Shown here: one piece after another, positions 1 through 14,585 of the stretch
Layout of the letters: each line of letters starts with the position of its first letter
Numbering within the stretch: position 1 is the stretch's first letter
IMG/VR virus record: IMGVR_UViG_3300037502_002032
Coordinates: 1 to 44,670 of that record
Direction: 5' to 3' (one strand)
Origin: a virus
Length of the DNA stretch: 44,670 nt
Program-made: the position numbers and the translations under genes
Notes under the pieces: generated by a model
What the model was told of the DNA's origin: nothing
The model's database searches: none
The model's input: only the letters and a program-made list of their open reading frames with translations

Positions 1-127
1 CGCGGTAAACCTTCTGCAGCTTGACCGAAGACTCGACTTCCTTGCGGACCTTGCTGCGTTCCTTGGACATCTCCGCTTGCTTGCTCGCCAACTTGTCGCT
101 GATCGCGCCTGCCAGGTACTTCATCTG
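1..127. repeat. Terminal direct repeat, left copy (127 bp)
   Basis: Bases 1-127 are identical to 44544-44670. The gene crossing this point stays in frame when the two copies are merged. A 127-bp exact overlap is also a common k-mer size for short-read assemblers, so it more likely marks a circularised contig than a biological terminal repeat. The unique genome would be 44543 bp. Confidence 0.9.
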
Positions 128-3100
128 GTCCAGACTCGCGGTAGCCAAACGCGAAAACGCGGCTTCCCTCGCTTCGTCTAGGTTGGCCGAGAACTGCAGC
201 CACTCCTCTGGCGTCATGCCAGCAGCCAGAGCCTCTTGCTCCGTCTGGAACATCGGCGTCAGGTCGCGCAACAGCTCGGTTGCTTCGATCTGCTCCTCAG
301 TTGCCGTCATGCGGTCGAACACTTGGCGCAGTTCGTTCGACATCATCGGAAGCTGCTCGCCGTACTCGCGCTCGTAGGTCACCGCCAACGTGTCGCGCAG
401 GTTGCTGTACAGGCGACGCGTCCACCGAGCGATGGTCGCGAACAGGCCGCGCTGCTCCTCTGTCGGAGCCTTGCCTTCCAACAGGTACGACTCAAAGTTG
501 TAGGAGAACGCTTCGTGCAACGCCTCCTTGCGCTCGATGGGCAGCGCGTCCCACGCCTCCATGTCCTTGACGCCGAGGGCGTTGAACACCATCTGCATCT
601 TCTTCTGGACAGCCGATGATGCGCCTTCTGCTCGCGCTCGAGCAAACAGCGTGGTCAGCCACCAGTGCGACGCTTCGTGCAGGAACGTGGTCAGCGTTGC
701 CGCTTCGTACAGTTCGATGGTGTTCGTGCGCGGGAAGTACGCACCTTGCGGGTTCTGCTGGCCACCAGCCTGCATGGAATCCGGTTGCTGCGTGGACGGC
801 AGCGCATCCAGCATTGGCTGAATAAACGACTGCGTCAGCGATGCGCTCATCCCGTTGCCAAGCACTTCCTTGGCTACGTTTGCGTTATCAGGAATGGGGA
901 ATGAATCGGGCATTCCCATCAGACGAGCCATCATGCGAGGCGTCACTCGCTTGACTCGACCGTCTGGCAGGATGATGCGTGGGACTTCTCGGCTAGTGGA
1001 CTTAAGCACAGGCGCCGGGTTGCCAGCGTTCGCTGCGTTGGCTTGACCCTTAAACGCGCTTCCACCCATCGTCAGAATCGGCTTGGTCTTGTCGATCTTG
1101 CCTTCTGCCGCCATCTGGTCGATGCGTTCCATCTCCCAGTTCTTGTCCTTGGTCAGCGTTCCAAACTCGCTGTCTGGAGCGTCTTCGATCAGATCCTCAA
1201 GTGCTGCAAACCAATCCTTGCCACCAGTCTTCTCGGGCAAAGGAGGCAGCTTCTGATCGCGCATCGCACGGATCAGCATGCGCGGACGGCGTTGCACACC
1301 GCCGTAGTCCGCAGCGTCGTACACTCCGACATCCCAGTTGTACCCAGCATCCTCCAGAGCTTTGACGATTGCTTGGTACGGCACCGTATCGACGTACTGC
1401 GGGTCGTTCTCGATGGTGACAATCGGTGGCTTGGCCTCGGTGATCACGCGAGCCACCGCGTTGGCGCTGTCGATGTCCGACTGTTCCACCGTGCGGCTTG
1501 ACTTAGCAGCACTGAAGTTCTTGCAGACAGGGCTAGCGTGGAACAGATCAGGCTTGGCCGCAGCAACCTCCTGCGGATCGATGCTGTTAACGTTTCGCGC
1601 CTTGTGATCTGTCTTGTGCGCCTTGTTGAAGGCGTCCATGTACGCAGGGTTGAACTCCACTGCTTGCACGGATTGCGGCGACTCCAACGCAGCTTCCATG
1701 GTTCCAGTGCCAGAGAACCAAGTTGCGACGCGGCGGCCTGCTGCCTGCAAGCTGTCGGGTTGCTGCTGCATAAGCTGGCTCCGACCCGCGATGTTGGCCG
1801 CGATGATGTCTGGCAGGATGTCTACGTACTTGCCATTGCGCTCGGCCCAAACGTGCTGCAGTTTGTTGATCGGGATTGGCCCGGTCGTTTCGCGCAAGGA
1901 GTCGGTCTTGGCAATGATGACTACGTTGTCGCCAGACGGCTTTGCTTCAAACACACCTGAGAACTCATCAGGGTTGGTCTTGTTAGTAGCTCCGAAATAC
2001 AGCTCGCTCAATTTGCGCTTGCCGTACCCGCCTTCCTTGGGGCGCACGGTGCCAGACTGGATCATGTCGTTGACCTGACCCATCGTGGTGCGACGCACCA
2101 TGTGGCTCGTCGTGACGTTTTCGATGTCTGCGATACGTGGCGTACCTTCGCCTCTGAACTTGTCATCAGTTCGGATGACAATTGGACTGTTGGCAATGTC
2201 CATCGGACGAGCTGCCGACGAAAGCGACTGCTCGTTTTGCGCAGAGGGCTGCAGTTTCTGCATCACGCGGAACTTGTTCGCAGCCCACCACTCGCGAACC
2301 GACACCTTGTCCTCCGCTGCGCCGACAATCGCTGCGTTGCTGACCCATTCGACGGCGACGTTGGCGTCCTCCTTCGACATCGGCACCGCCTTCTCGCCCT
2401 GGACCTTGATCATGGGCATGCCTTGCCACCCACGCTGAGTCGGGTACCCCTGCGCATCCGTCAGTTGCTCAGGCTTCGGCGCCACATTGAAGGAGTCCAT
2501 CAACTCCGCCTTCAAGTCTTCCACTCCGTCCAGCAGCTTCTCGCGCTCGGACGCGTTCTCGTCGATTGCCTTGTCCGCCTCCTGCTTCAACTGCAGCTTG
2601 GCTTCCTCAAACGCCTGCGCCTGCGCCGCCGTACGGCCAGTGCGCTGCAGCTTCACGTGCTTGACCAGCAAGGCCAGCACACGGGTGTTGCGGAACACCT
2701 CGTTGAACTTGGCCATCGGGATCTCAAGCTGCTCGCCGGCTGCTTTGGCTTCGGCTACTCGAGACATCACCTCAGGCATCTTCTGGTCCAACACCGCACG
2801 CGTGCCCGTGCCTGCCTGTTGCACCTGCTTCTGCATCTCCTCCACAGAGACACCAGCCTCTTGCGCACGCGTGGCCAAGTCTGCCTTGTCGGCTTCGTTC
2901 AGAACCTGCTCAAAGGTCTCAGGATCGACGTAGACCGTCTCGACGCCTGCCGCCTTAGCCTGCTCGTTTAAAACGCGTGCGTAGGCTTCTGGAGCCTCCT
3001 CAGCCAGCTTGCTGTTGCCGCTGGTCTCCACGATGTCTTGGATCAGCTTCGACCCACGCATCGCGTCTCGCGCCAGCCGCGACTCACGCGACAGGCGGAT

Positions 3101-4287
3101 GGCCGGGAACACTGCCGACAACGGGCCGATGCTCTTCAGCGTCTGGATAATTGTGTCGCTTAACTGCGACCCAAGACTTTGCAGCCCCTCTAAGGTTTCT
3201 GCTTTGGCCTCGACATCCATCCCGCTGCTTTCAATCGACCAGCGGTCGGTGAAGTAGCCAGCAATGGTTTGGCTGACTTCGGTTAGCGTCTCGTATCCAG
3301 AACCTTTCAAAGTGTCGGTCAACATGCGCCGACGCGCCGTCTTCAGCAGATCGCCGCTAAGAGCCGTGGAGATCTTTTTGGCCGCTCCCTCAAGGATCAT
3401 CTTGCGCGCAGGCGCCGACAGGAAACCCCAGCCCGTTGCCTCCAGCGCGCCAGCCGCCAAGCCGTAGCCCAAGCTGCTCTTCTCGGCCTCTTCGTGGCTC
3501 AAGCCCAAGTCGCGCAGTTCGCCGTACTTTCGCCCGCGCTCGACGTAGGCCGACCTGGCGAACACGGCCAGACGGCCTGCTACAGCGGCACCAGCCGCAG
3601 CGCCGCCGGGGCCGAAAGCAGCACCTGCCTTTGCGCCCGCCCAAGCCGCTGGGGCAGCGTACAGCGTGCTGTTGGAGATCTGGCCGATGACGTTGAAGAC
3701 GCCGCCTGTCAGCCCTTCCTCGTCCTTTTGGCGGGCAAGGTCGCGTTCGATCTCTTCCAACTGGAACGACTCACCCAGCGTCTTCTTGCCGCCTCGGCTC
3801 AGAATGTTGTTCCAGATCTCGCCTTGCTCTTGCTGCTGCCAACCCGACGCCACCTGACGGCCCATCCAATACGCATTCAGGAACCCGTCCGTGCGCACCA
3901 GCGAGTCCAAGTCATCGCTGGCAATCTTGGCGAACTCAACGTCCTCATAAAACCGAGCCACCGTAGGGTTGCGGTTCCACAGGTCGCGCCGCTCCATCTC
4001 GCGCTGCTGCAACACCGACTCTGCGAACTTCGGGTCGGCCAACGCCACATCCTCTGGGATGTTCGCTTCCTGCGCCATCCTGCGCGCCAATCGCGTTGCG
4101 CTCGCATCCGTCCCGAAGACAGCGTTGAACGCCCGCATCACGTTCTTGTTGCGCTGCTCTGGCGTCTCAGGCAGAGGCCCAGCGTAGGAACGCTCGGCTG
4201 CTGCGCGGCGCCGCTGCTGCAGATCTTGACCGATCTGCGGCGCGTTCTGGTCCGTGGTCTCGGGAGCGACGAAGTTGAATCCGGTCA

Positions 4288-4288
<1 letters not shown>
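1..4288 (-). CDS. Giant polyvalent ejection protein, N-terminal part (C5 methyltransferase plus zincin)
   Basis: This is the first 1429 residues of a 3007-aa protein that leaves the window at base 1 and continues from 44543 down to 39808. The start ATG at 4288 overlaps the upstream stop (TAATG). Position in the operon matches T7 gp16, an internal protein injected with DNA. Residues about 205-240 form a Gly/Ala-rich, possibly membrane-active stretch. Residues about 845-1165 look like a cytosine-C5 methyltransferase: motif I WFSGTG (857-862), motif IV SPVC with catalytic Cys922, motif VI E960-N961, motif VIII around QRRPR (999-1003), motif IX RLMGMPDSF and motif X GNG (1144-1146). A target-recognition segment would lie at about 1010-1115. 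Then comes HEASH (1204-1208) with a downstream HEAF..FESYL segment (E1259), a zincin pattern typical of phage polyvalent proteins. Methylation and proteolysis are inferred from motifs. Confidence 0.85.
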
Positions 4289-8118
<3,830 letters not shown>

Positions 8119-8130
8119 GCTGTTTATCCG

Positions 8131-8847
8131 TTAGGCGTAGCCGTTGTAGTCGCGCCAGCGCAGCACCTCTGCGCTTTGGTTGAGTAGCTGACCAGACGAT
8201 CCGAGAAGCGTGACGCCTGCTGCCCGTGCTGGGTTGATGCCTGCGCGCATGGCGCTGACGTTCCCGGCCTGCACAGCCAGCATGGAGCCCTGAGCTTCGA
8301 TGTTCGCACGCTGCATGCGCGCTGCACCCGCTTGGCGAGCCGCGTTCACATCCATCGTGTAGAGCGCACGCTTCTTCAGGTACTCCTGCGAAACGGCGAC
8401 CGCTTGCGCGCTTCCCTGCCCGCCTTGGATCCCTCGAGCACCTTGGCTCGTACGCGTCGCAGACTGCTGCTGCGTGTAAGCCAGCGCAGCCATGGACATC
8501 TGCTGGCGCGACCCCTCAAGGATCTGCTGCGCTTGGTTCTCAGCCAAGCGAGCGTTGATCCGCGACATGTCGCTCTGGAACCGCAGCGAACTCTCTTGGC
8601 TCTTGAGCTGGTAGCGAGCCGACTTCGCTTGGTAGTAGCCGCCGATGGCAGATGTGACGGCGGACCCGATGCCCATGACCAACCCCGCCGTGGCGAGGTC
8701 GTTGATCAACGCGCTGTTGTTCGCGGGCGCGTTCAGATCCATCGCGACTTGGTTGCCCGATGGACCTTGAAGGGACGAGTTAAGCATCCCCTCCACCTGC
8801 TGGTTGATGGGCGACCCAAACGTCCCAGGGTCTTGGAACAGTACCAT
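8131..8847 (-). CDS. Small internal virion protein (T7 gp14-like position), 238 aa
   Basis: The chosen ATG at 8847 is preceded by GGAGG six bases upstream. A TTG 12 bases earlier is less likely because it is the start of that ribosome binding site. The protein has a hydrophobic Gly/Ala segment at about residues 50-70 (ATAGLVMGIGSAVTSAIGGY), followed by a long Ala/Gln/Arg-rich helical region. This one-membrane-segment plus helix layout, immediately after the nozzle gene, is typical of the smallest ejected core protein of T7-like virions, which may form the outer-membrane part of the ejection channel. The role is inferred from layout and position. Confidence 0.65.
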   Translation of the reverse strand: MVLFQDPGTFGSPINQQVEGMLNSSLQGPSGNQVAMDLNAPANNSALINDLATAGLVMGIGSAVTSAIGGYYQAKSARYQLKSQESSLRFQSDMSRINARLAENQAQQILEGSRQQMSMAALAYTQQQSATRTSQGARGIQGGQGSAQAVAVSQEYLKKRALYTMDVNAARQAGAARMQRANIEAQGSMLAVQAGNVSAMRAGINPARAAGVTLLGSSGQLLNQSAEVLRWRDYNGYA

Positions 8848-8848
8848 T

Positions 8849-11800
8849 CTAGCCTCCAATGCTCGTTTCCAGAACCATGCCGATGACGGTCAGCGGAACC
8901 GGGTTGTCTTGTTGCACGACCACTTGCCCGGCAGCTTGCCAACTAGGCGACAGCAGCACTGGGACTTCGATGCTCTGCAACGTCTGCGCAGTTGTCGGCG
9001 GCTGACTCGGCACCAAGGCCGTCTCGCTCGGTCCGATCTTGAACCCTGCGCTCTCGTACATGCGAATCCACGCACGGTTGACGTTCTTCGTCCTACCTTG
9101 GCCGTAGCCGTCCACCTGCATCACCGCAGGCAGCGTCTTTAACTGCGCGGTGTACGGCAGCCCGACATGCACCTTGGCGGCAGCGTAGTCCAAGGTAATC
9201 GATCCGCCGGCAACCACGCGCTGCGGGTGGATCTTGCCGTCCGCAAGGATGCTGACCGTCTTGCCGTTGAGGTGCGACAGACCGGACACCGTTGTCGAAG
9301 CCGGCGCGTTGATCACCGTCTTGGCGTTGTCCAAGCACACTTGGTCCTCGACCGCGTCGATGTCGAACGGCTCTAGGCGCTCGACGTAGCGGGTGCCGCT
9401 GCGGTTGACCACCACGTACAGGCGATCCTCCGTGCCTTCGCTGACAACCGCGCAGGACTCAAACAAGCCGTCCGTGTCGTGCCAGTGCCAGCTCGTCACC
9501 TTCTCCTCGGGAATGTACGTCATGCCCAGCAATCGGCCCGTGCTACTAATGCACCAGACGATGGGCTGCGGCGCCTTGGCGTAGGCGAGGTCGAGGATCG
9601 CGTAATCGTCGAACAGATGCGCTGCCCGAATGGACAGGTCGCCCGTCATGTAACCTTGCTGGTCGTTGCTGAACCCCATCTCGCGCACGTGCCCGCCTCG
9701 AGCAGCACAGAACACGACGATGTTGTTGACCACCGCTGGCTGCACGTTGCTCGCGCCGACGTAGCTCTGCGGGCGCACGCTGATGTTGGTGGGCGATAAC
9801 GCATCTCCATCGACTGCGCCGCAACGCTGCTCGCTGCTTGCCGAGAACAGCAACAGCGACCCCATCGGGACGATGTGGCGGATCTGCGACTGCTCGCGTG
9901 CCGCAATCTGGAACGCGATGCGGTCATCCGACAGAACAGGGATGTGGTAGGACAGATCGGACTCTGTGCCGCTGCGCGTGGTCCAGACGTTCTGCGGAGC
10001 CACGTTCGTGCCAGCGAACACTCGGCGCTGCTCAAAGTAAGCAACTGCTCGAGGGTACTCGTTGGCGTTGAAGAACTCCGTGTCGCGCAGCGGGATGGTC
10101 TTGCCGCCATCCACAGCGATGTTGTCATCGCGGAAGAAGAGTTCGCGGCGGCCTAGGACAGTGGTCAAAGCCGTGGTGCCCGAGATCTCGGTGCCGTCAG
10201 GCTTGTCGAGCAGGTAGAACTTGCCAGCGTTGGCTCCGGTGGTGATGCGCTTGATCCAGTAGATCTGGTCGGCCACCAGCGGGCTTGGCAACGCAGATCC
10301 GCCGGCAATCACCGAGAACGACACAGGGTCGTTGTCCTTGAACGCTGTGCCAGCCCACGTGAGGACCAGCTTGCCAGCGCCTTCGATGCCAACCGATGCG
10401 GTTTCGGTGCTGTATCGTTCTACAATGCCAAGTAGACCGTAGTTGCCGACATCCAGCTTGTAGACCTTAAACCGAGCTGGCACTTCGCGAACAGCGCCAG
10501 TCGCATCTGTTCCTACGAAGTAGCGCCACGTGATCGTGTTGTGCGCGCCTGCAGCGTAGATGTTGTTGCGGACCGTCACGGTCTCGCTGGCTGCGGACTC
10601 GACATCGTCAGAGTAGACGGCGGTTACGCGGTAACTGTTGTCGAGCGTGCTGACTTGGTAGAGCGTCTGCAGGTTGCCACCGACAAGCGACCACGTGTTG
10701 GAACCGGTTCCTGTGCTTGCAGTCTTGATGACTGGCGAAAGCAACGTGGCATCTGTGTAGATGTTGAACGTGTCATCAGTCAGTGGGTTGACGTAGTAGT
10801 TCGTCCCCAAGCTGATGTACGCAGGCACTGTTCCTACCCCGATACCTGCAAACGTCACAGTTGCTCCAGGCAGCAGTTGATGCCCGGTGACGTTGACCAC
10901 AACTGGCGCACCGTTGGTTCCACTCCAAGTCACAGTGGAATCCATCAGCAACGGCTGACCTGTATCGTAGCTTTGCAAGAACAGATTGGTGCCGCCGTTG
11001 TTCTCAAACGAGCGAAGCACAATCCAACGCTTATCGTCCAAGTAGCTGCACTTGGTGTCCGTAACGTAGACGGTGTCGCCTTCTGCAAACTGCTTGAACT
11101 TGTAGGTCGAGTCCGAGTCTGCCCAGCGCGCCGTGTAGCGGTCTGCGTTGCCTCCTGCGCCCCAGTAAGGCCAGAACGGGACTGCATGCCTGTTGCCGTA
11201 TCGCGGAGTCGCCGCGACGTTCGTAGGCGCTGCAACGCGTGGCTGGAACTGGATTGGCTCGACTGCCCACTTGCGTGCGGCGTAGCGGCGCACCTCAACC
11301 GGGGCGAACTTCGGATGCACCAACGTCAGAACGTCGTTGCTCTGCACGTAGTGGATGTCGAACAGATCATCGGCAGTAAACCCTACCGGAGTCCCGAAGT
11401 AGATCTCGTAGGTTCCATCAACGGGCAGCGCATACCACGCAGAAGTAATCGACGGATCGAGATCTGTGCCTGCCGGTGACGGCAAAGCATTGATGCACTC
11501 GTAGGTCGTTCCCGTTTGCGTAACGAGATCGCCAGGCGTGTAGCGGTAGGCAATCTTCCAGCTACCGCTTCCTGTAGTCGTGAGGTTGATGCGGTTGCTC
11601 TGAGTTGCGCCAGCACCAGCTTTTGCTGCCGTCTCGCACAGCGCGATTTGGTTGCTACTGACGTTGTAGACGTAGTACGTCACACCTTCGACCAGCGGCG
11701 ATGGCAAGGTGGCTCCACTCTTCAGCACGCGGACGGCATCGCCCGTGCTGAATCCGTGGTTGACGGTGGTTGTGATCTCGTCACTGCCAGTGTTGGTCGA

Positions 11801-12142
11801 GGACGCGGTGCGGGTCGGCTTGTAGGCGTTGACCGTGACGCCCGCCATGTTCTGCAGCACGCCGTTCTGGTGGAAGCGGATGTAGCCCAGCCCCACCTCC
11901 AGCACATACGTGTCATCCGACGAGTACGTAAACGGGATCAGCCGCGTGCGGTTTGCGCTGTTCTTGACCGCAGCACTCAGCTTGAACCCTGGACGCGACC
12001 GCACAGGCCCCTGCGCCTTGGGCACCATGTTGCGGACAGTCGCGGCGCCCGTCTGGTAGCGGTCAGCATCAATGCGCCCGTACATCTCGGGGCTGATCTC
12101 CCCGCCGGCAAAAGAACGGTAGAACAGGCGGGTGTTGGCCAT
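8849..12142 (-). CDS. Tail tubular protein B / tail nozzle, 1097 aa
   Basis: The N-terminus (FYRSFAGGEISPEMYGRID, then a PGF motif after a stretch ending in RSRPG) is the hallmark of podoviral nozzle proteins of the T7 gp12 type, which cap the tail tube and gate DNA release. T7 gp12 has about 794 residues; this one is longer. At least three beta-rich insertions of about 70 residues account for much of the excess. They have the pattern H-G-(F/L)..GD.V....LP.PL..G..YYV (about residues 130-195, 420-490 and 600-680). The gene lies one base after the adaptor gene and just before the internal proteins. Confidence 0.8.
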   Translation of the reverse strand: MANTRLFYRSFAGGEISPEMYGRIDADRYQTGAATVRNMVPKAQGPVRSRPGFKLSAAVKNSANRTRLIPFTYSSDDTYVLEVGLGYIRFHQNGVLQNMAGVTVNAYKPTRTASSTNTGSDEITTTVNHGFSTGDAVRVLKSGATLPSPLVEGVTYYVYNVSSNQIALCETAAKAGAGATQSNRINLTTTGSGSWKIAYRYTPGDLVTQTGTTYECINALPSPAGTDLDPSITSAWYALPVDGTYEIYFGTPVGFTADDLFDIHYVQSNDVLTLVHPKFAPVEVRRYAARKWAVEPIQFQPRVAAPTNVAATPRYGNRHAVPFWPYWGAGGNADRYTARWADSDSTYKFKQFAEGDTVYVTDTKCSYLDDKRWIVLRSFENNGGTNLFLQSYDTGQPLLMDSTVTWSGTNGAPVVVNVTGHQLLPGATVTFAGIGVGTVPAYISLGTNYYVNPLTDDTFNIYTDATLLSPVIKTASTGTGSNTWSLVGGNLQTLYQVSTLDNSYRVTAVYSDDVESAASETVTVRNNIYAAGAHNTITWRYFVGTDATGAVREVPARFKVYKLDVGNYGLLGIVERYSTETASVGIEGAGKLVLTWAGTAFKDNDPVSFSVIAGGSALPSPLVADQIYWIKRITTGANAGKFYLLDKPDGTEISGTTALTTVLGRRELFFRDDNIAVDGGKTIPLRDTEFFNANEYPRAVAYFEQRRVFAGTNVAPQNVWTTRSGTESDLSYHIPVLSDDRIAFQIAAREQSQIRHIVPMGSLLLFSASSEQRCGAVDGDALSPTNISVRPQSYVGASNVQPAVVNNIVVFCAARGGHVREMGFSNDQQGYMTGDLSIRAAHLFDDYAILDLAYAKAPQPIVWCISSTGRLLGMTYIPEEKVTSWHWHDTDGLFESCAVVSEGTEDRLYVVVNRSGTRYVERLEPFDIDAVEDQVCLDNAKTVINAPASTTVSGLSHLNGKTVSILADGKIHPQRVVAGGSITLDYAAAKVHVGLPYTAQLKTLPAVMQVDGYGQGRTKNVNRAWIRMYESAGFKIGPSETALVPSQPPTTAQTLQSIEVPVLLSPSWQAAGQVVVQQDNPVPLTVIGMVLETSIGG

Positions 12143-12143
12143 C

Positions 12144-14360
12144 TCAGCGTCCGCTAATCCAAGGTGCGTTGTGCTCAGGGTGAATGCGGCGGTCCATCGA
12201 GTCCGCAGAAGCAGCCTTGCTCAGGTACGCACCCATCATCTGGATGCACCGCTTTGACTCTGCTGCGCCTACGTCACCCTTGATGATCGGGCCAGCCAGC
12301 ATGCTCGCCAAATGCCACGCAACCACCATGCGGAAGTTGGGCGACCACATGCGCGGAGAGCTGGGCAGCTCGGTGTAGCGCAGCGTCGCCTCTTCCTGAT
12401 CGGTGTAGAGGCACAGCACGCCGTCCGCGTTGACTTCGATGGAGTAGTCAACGCTCTGCTTGTAGTCGTCCGTTGCACCGGGCGGCAGCACGCAGATCGC
12501 ACGCAGGAACCGCGACGGCAGTTTGTACGCGTAGTCCCATTCGATGCGGTCACTGGTCGAGGTGTCCGCGAAAGTCACCTGCTCCAGCGCAACCTTGCGC
12601 GTTGCGAACTCCCACGCGTGCATCTCCAGCGTGCTCTGCAGAGCTTGCAGGTAGAACTGCGCACACAGCGTGGACTGCGCGGAGCCGTCTGGCGGATCGA
12701 TGCTGGTGATCGCCGCCGTGTCCCCGATGAACGACAACGCGAGGTTGCAGACAGCAACGTCTAGCGTGGTGATGGCGTAGCTGGACAACTGGATGTCGCG
12801 CCACGCGTCGAACGCGTCCTGCTCCATCAGCGTCATGCCTTCGCCCGTGTAGTGGACATCGTTCGGGATGAGCGGGTAGTCCTGCACTTCGAAGGTGCGC
12901 ATGTAGGGGTCGGCCAGCGCCTCGGTCGCAATCGCCTTGTTGACGATGTCCGCGTAGACCCACGTGGTGATGTCCTTGATCTTGGGCTGCACCCACGGGA
13001 TCTGCGACGCGGGCTTCGACCACAAGCCGCGATCCACCAGCGCCTGACGCACTGCGGTCTTCAGCCGCTGCAACGCCGTGCGGTAGTTGTTGGCAAACAA
13101 CGGGTCGATGGTGTCGCCCTCGCCTTGCGCGAAGAAGATGCCGATGCACTGCAGGGTGTCGCCTTGGATCGCCGCAGCGGAGACGGCAGCGTCCAGTGTG
13201 TCGAGCAAGCGAGCGAAGCAGTTGTTGCCTTCGCCCGGAGCCCAGTAGGTCTGCTGCGCCGAATCGAACCAGCCCATGGCGTAGTCGTTGTCGCGCAGTT
13301 CACGATGCCCCAAGCTGCTGCCGCCGACTGCCAGCGACACCGCATACATCGTCTCGCCGAAGTATTCCTGCAAACGGATGCCCAACCCTACGTGGTAGGC
13401 CGCACGCTCAAACGTCACCCACAACCGAGTCGGCCCCGTGAACGGGTTGTAGACCGGGAGCACATCGTGGTGCGGCGGGTAGTTGAAGCCGGGCGGGTAG
13501 GGGTTGTTCTTGGTCGCGTTGACCTTGCCCTCAAACGGCGACCACGGGAGGAAGTAGGACCACTTGTGCCATTCCGTGTTTGCCGGCGGAAGCACCTCAA
13601 ACGTGTCGCCAGCATCGATGGCGCTGGGGAACGCTGTAGCGACGGTGATGTCCCGCGCCTTGGTCCCGCCAACCAAAGCGACGTTGCTGATCGTTCGGAT
13701 CTCGTTGAGATTGCTGCCGCTGCTGACGCTGGTGCATTTGAGGCGGCACCCTTCTAGCGAAGAGGTCCAGACCCCTGTGCCGACGCCGCCCCACTCTTGG
13801 CCCAACAGCATGCGGCTACGCATCACGGTGGTCGAGTTGCCTAGGCTGCTTGCAACCCACCGATAGGTGAACGTCTCGCCTACCTCAATCGGGGGGACGA
13901 ACGTCTCGTTGACGGTCCATACCTGACCAGATGCGCCGATGTTGGTGACACTGGACACCGTGTGCGTCACGCCCGTGCGGACGCGCACGATGGGGAAGCC
14001 ACTTGGCAGCGCCTCTTCGAGGAATTGCTGGCACTGGAACTGAGTCGTGCTGGTGGCGACGGTGACGCGTCCCGTGCCGGGGTAGTCCGACATCCCCGTG
14101 ACGTAGGGATCCCAGAACGTCAAGTAGCGCAGCCCGCTGATGGCCACGCCCGACAGGCTCAAGGTTCCGTAGTTCGTCCAGATGCTGCCGGGCATCACGA
14201 ACGTGTCGGAGTAGGAGCCTCGAGCGAAGTTGTTCGCTCGGATGTTGGCATCCGTAGACCACAGCGCCAGGTTCGTGTGCTTCAGCCACCACGATTGCGC
14301 GTCAGCAGAAGGGCCAGCGTTGCTTTGGCCAATCGTCAGATAGAACTTGCGAACGGCCAT
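12144..14360 (-). CDS. SGNH esterase fused to tail tubular protein A (head-tail adaptor), 738 aa
   Basis: This is one uninterrupted frame with two unrelated parts. Residues 1 to about 525 look like an SGNH/sialate-O-acetylesterase-type hydrolase: GQSNA with candidate nucleophile Ser13, GGSSLG (346-351), AQGEGD (411-416) and DVHYT with candidate Asp501 and His503. A beta-rich insertion appears to separate the first block from the rest. Residues about 530-738 match a T7 gp11-type adaptor in size and content (CNLALSFIG near 538, then conserved Trp/Leu-rich helices), which joins portal to nozzle. A GGAGGT ribosome binding site precedes the ATG. The enzyme may deacetylate surface polysaccharide during adsorption. 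The substrate is unknown. Confidence 0.75.
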   Translation of the reverse strand: MAVRKFYLTIGQSNAGPSADAQSWWLKHTNLALWSTDANIRANNFARGSYSDTFVMPGSIWTNYGTLSLSGVAISGLRYLTFWDPYVTGMSDYPGTGRVTVATSTTQFQCQQFLEEALPSGFPIVRVRTGVTHTVSSVTNIGASGQVWTVNETFVPPIEVGETFTYRWVASSLGNSTTVMRSRMLLGQEWGGVGTGVWTSSLEGCRLKCTSVSSGSNLNEIRTISNVALVGGTKARDITVATAFPSAIDAGDTFEVLPPANTEWHKWSYFLPWSPFEGKVNATKNNPYPPGFNYPPHHDVLPVYNPFTGPTRLWVTFERAAYHVGLGIRLQEYFGETMYAVSLAVGGSSLGHRELRDNDYAMGWFDSAQQTYWAPGEGNNCFARLLDTLDAAVSAAAIQGDTLQCIGIFFAQGEGDTIDPLFANNYRTALQRLKTAVRQALVDRGLWSKPASQIPWVQPKIKDITTWVYADIVNKAIATEALADPYMRTFEVQDYPLIPNDVHYTGEGMTLMEQDAFDAWRDIQLSSYAITTLDVAVCNLALSFIGDTAAITSIDPPDGSAQSTLCAQFYLQALQSTLEMHAWEFATRKVALEQVTFADTSTSDRIEWDYAYKLPSRFLRAICVLPPGATDDYKQSVDYSIEVNADGVLCLYTDQEEATLRYTELPSSPRMWSPNFRMVVAWHLASMLAGPIIKGDVGAAESKRCIQMMGAYLSKAASADSMDRRIHPEHNAPWISGR

Positions 14361-14376
14361 CTGGACCTCCGGTTAG

Positions 14377-14583
14377 CTACTCTGCGTCATCACCTGCTGC
14401 GGCGACTTCCTTGCGGGGGCGACCCCGACGCGGCCTCTCGACCGCATCGGAGTCTTGGTGCTCGTCGAGCCGCTCAAAGCACGGCGCACTCGCGTCCGAC
14501 TCTTCGACGGCGAGCTGGTCGCCCACCTCGTAGAGACGGTTGTTGAGGAAACAGACTTCGACGACTTTGACTTGCACCTTCAT
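14377..14583 (-). CDS. Small protein with basic RGRPRK tail, 68 aa
   Basis: This short soluble protein lies between the cement proteins and the tail adaptor, with gaps of a few bases on either side. The N-terminal half (KVQVKVVEVCFLNNRLYEVG) looks like a small beta domain. The C-terminal half has an AT-hook-like RRGRPRK and an acidic end. Small proteins of this kind are common at this place in BPP-1-like head clusters, but I cannot name a function. Confidence 0.6.
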   Translation of the reverse strand: MKVQVKVVEVCFLNNRLYEVGDQLAVEESDASAPCFERLDEHQDSDAVERPRRGRPRKEVAAAGDDAE

Positions 14584-14585
14584 GG

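Noticed and set aside
2102-2971. 289-aa plus-strand frame
   Set aside because: Antisense of the giant protein, Arg/Leu/His-rich, with no start signal.
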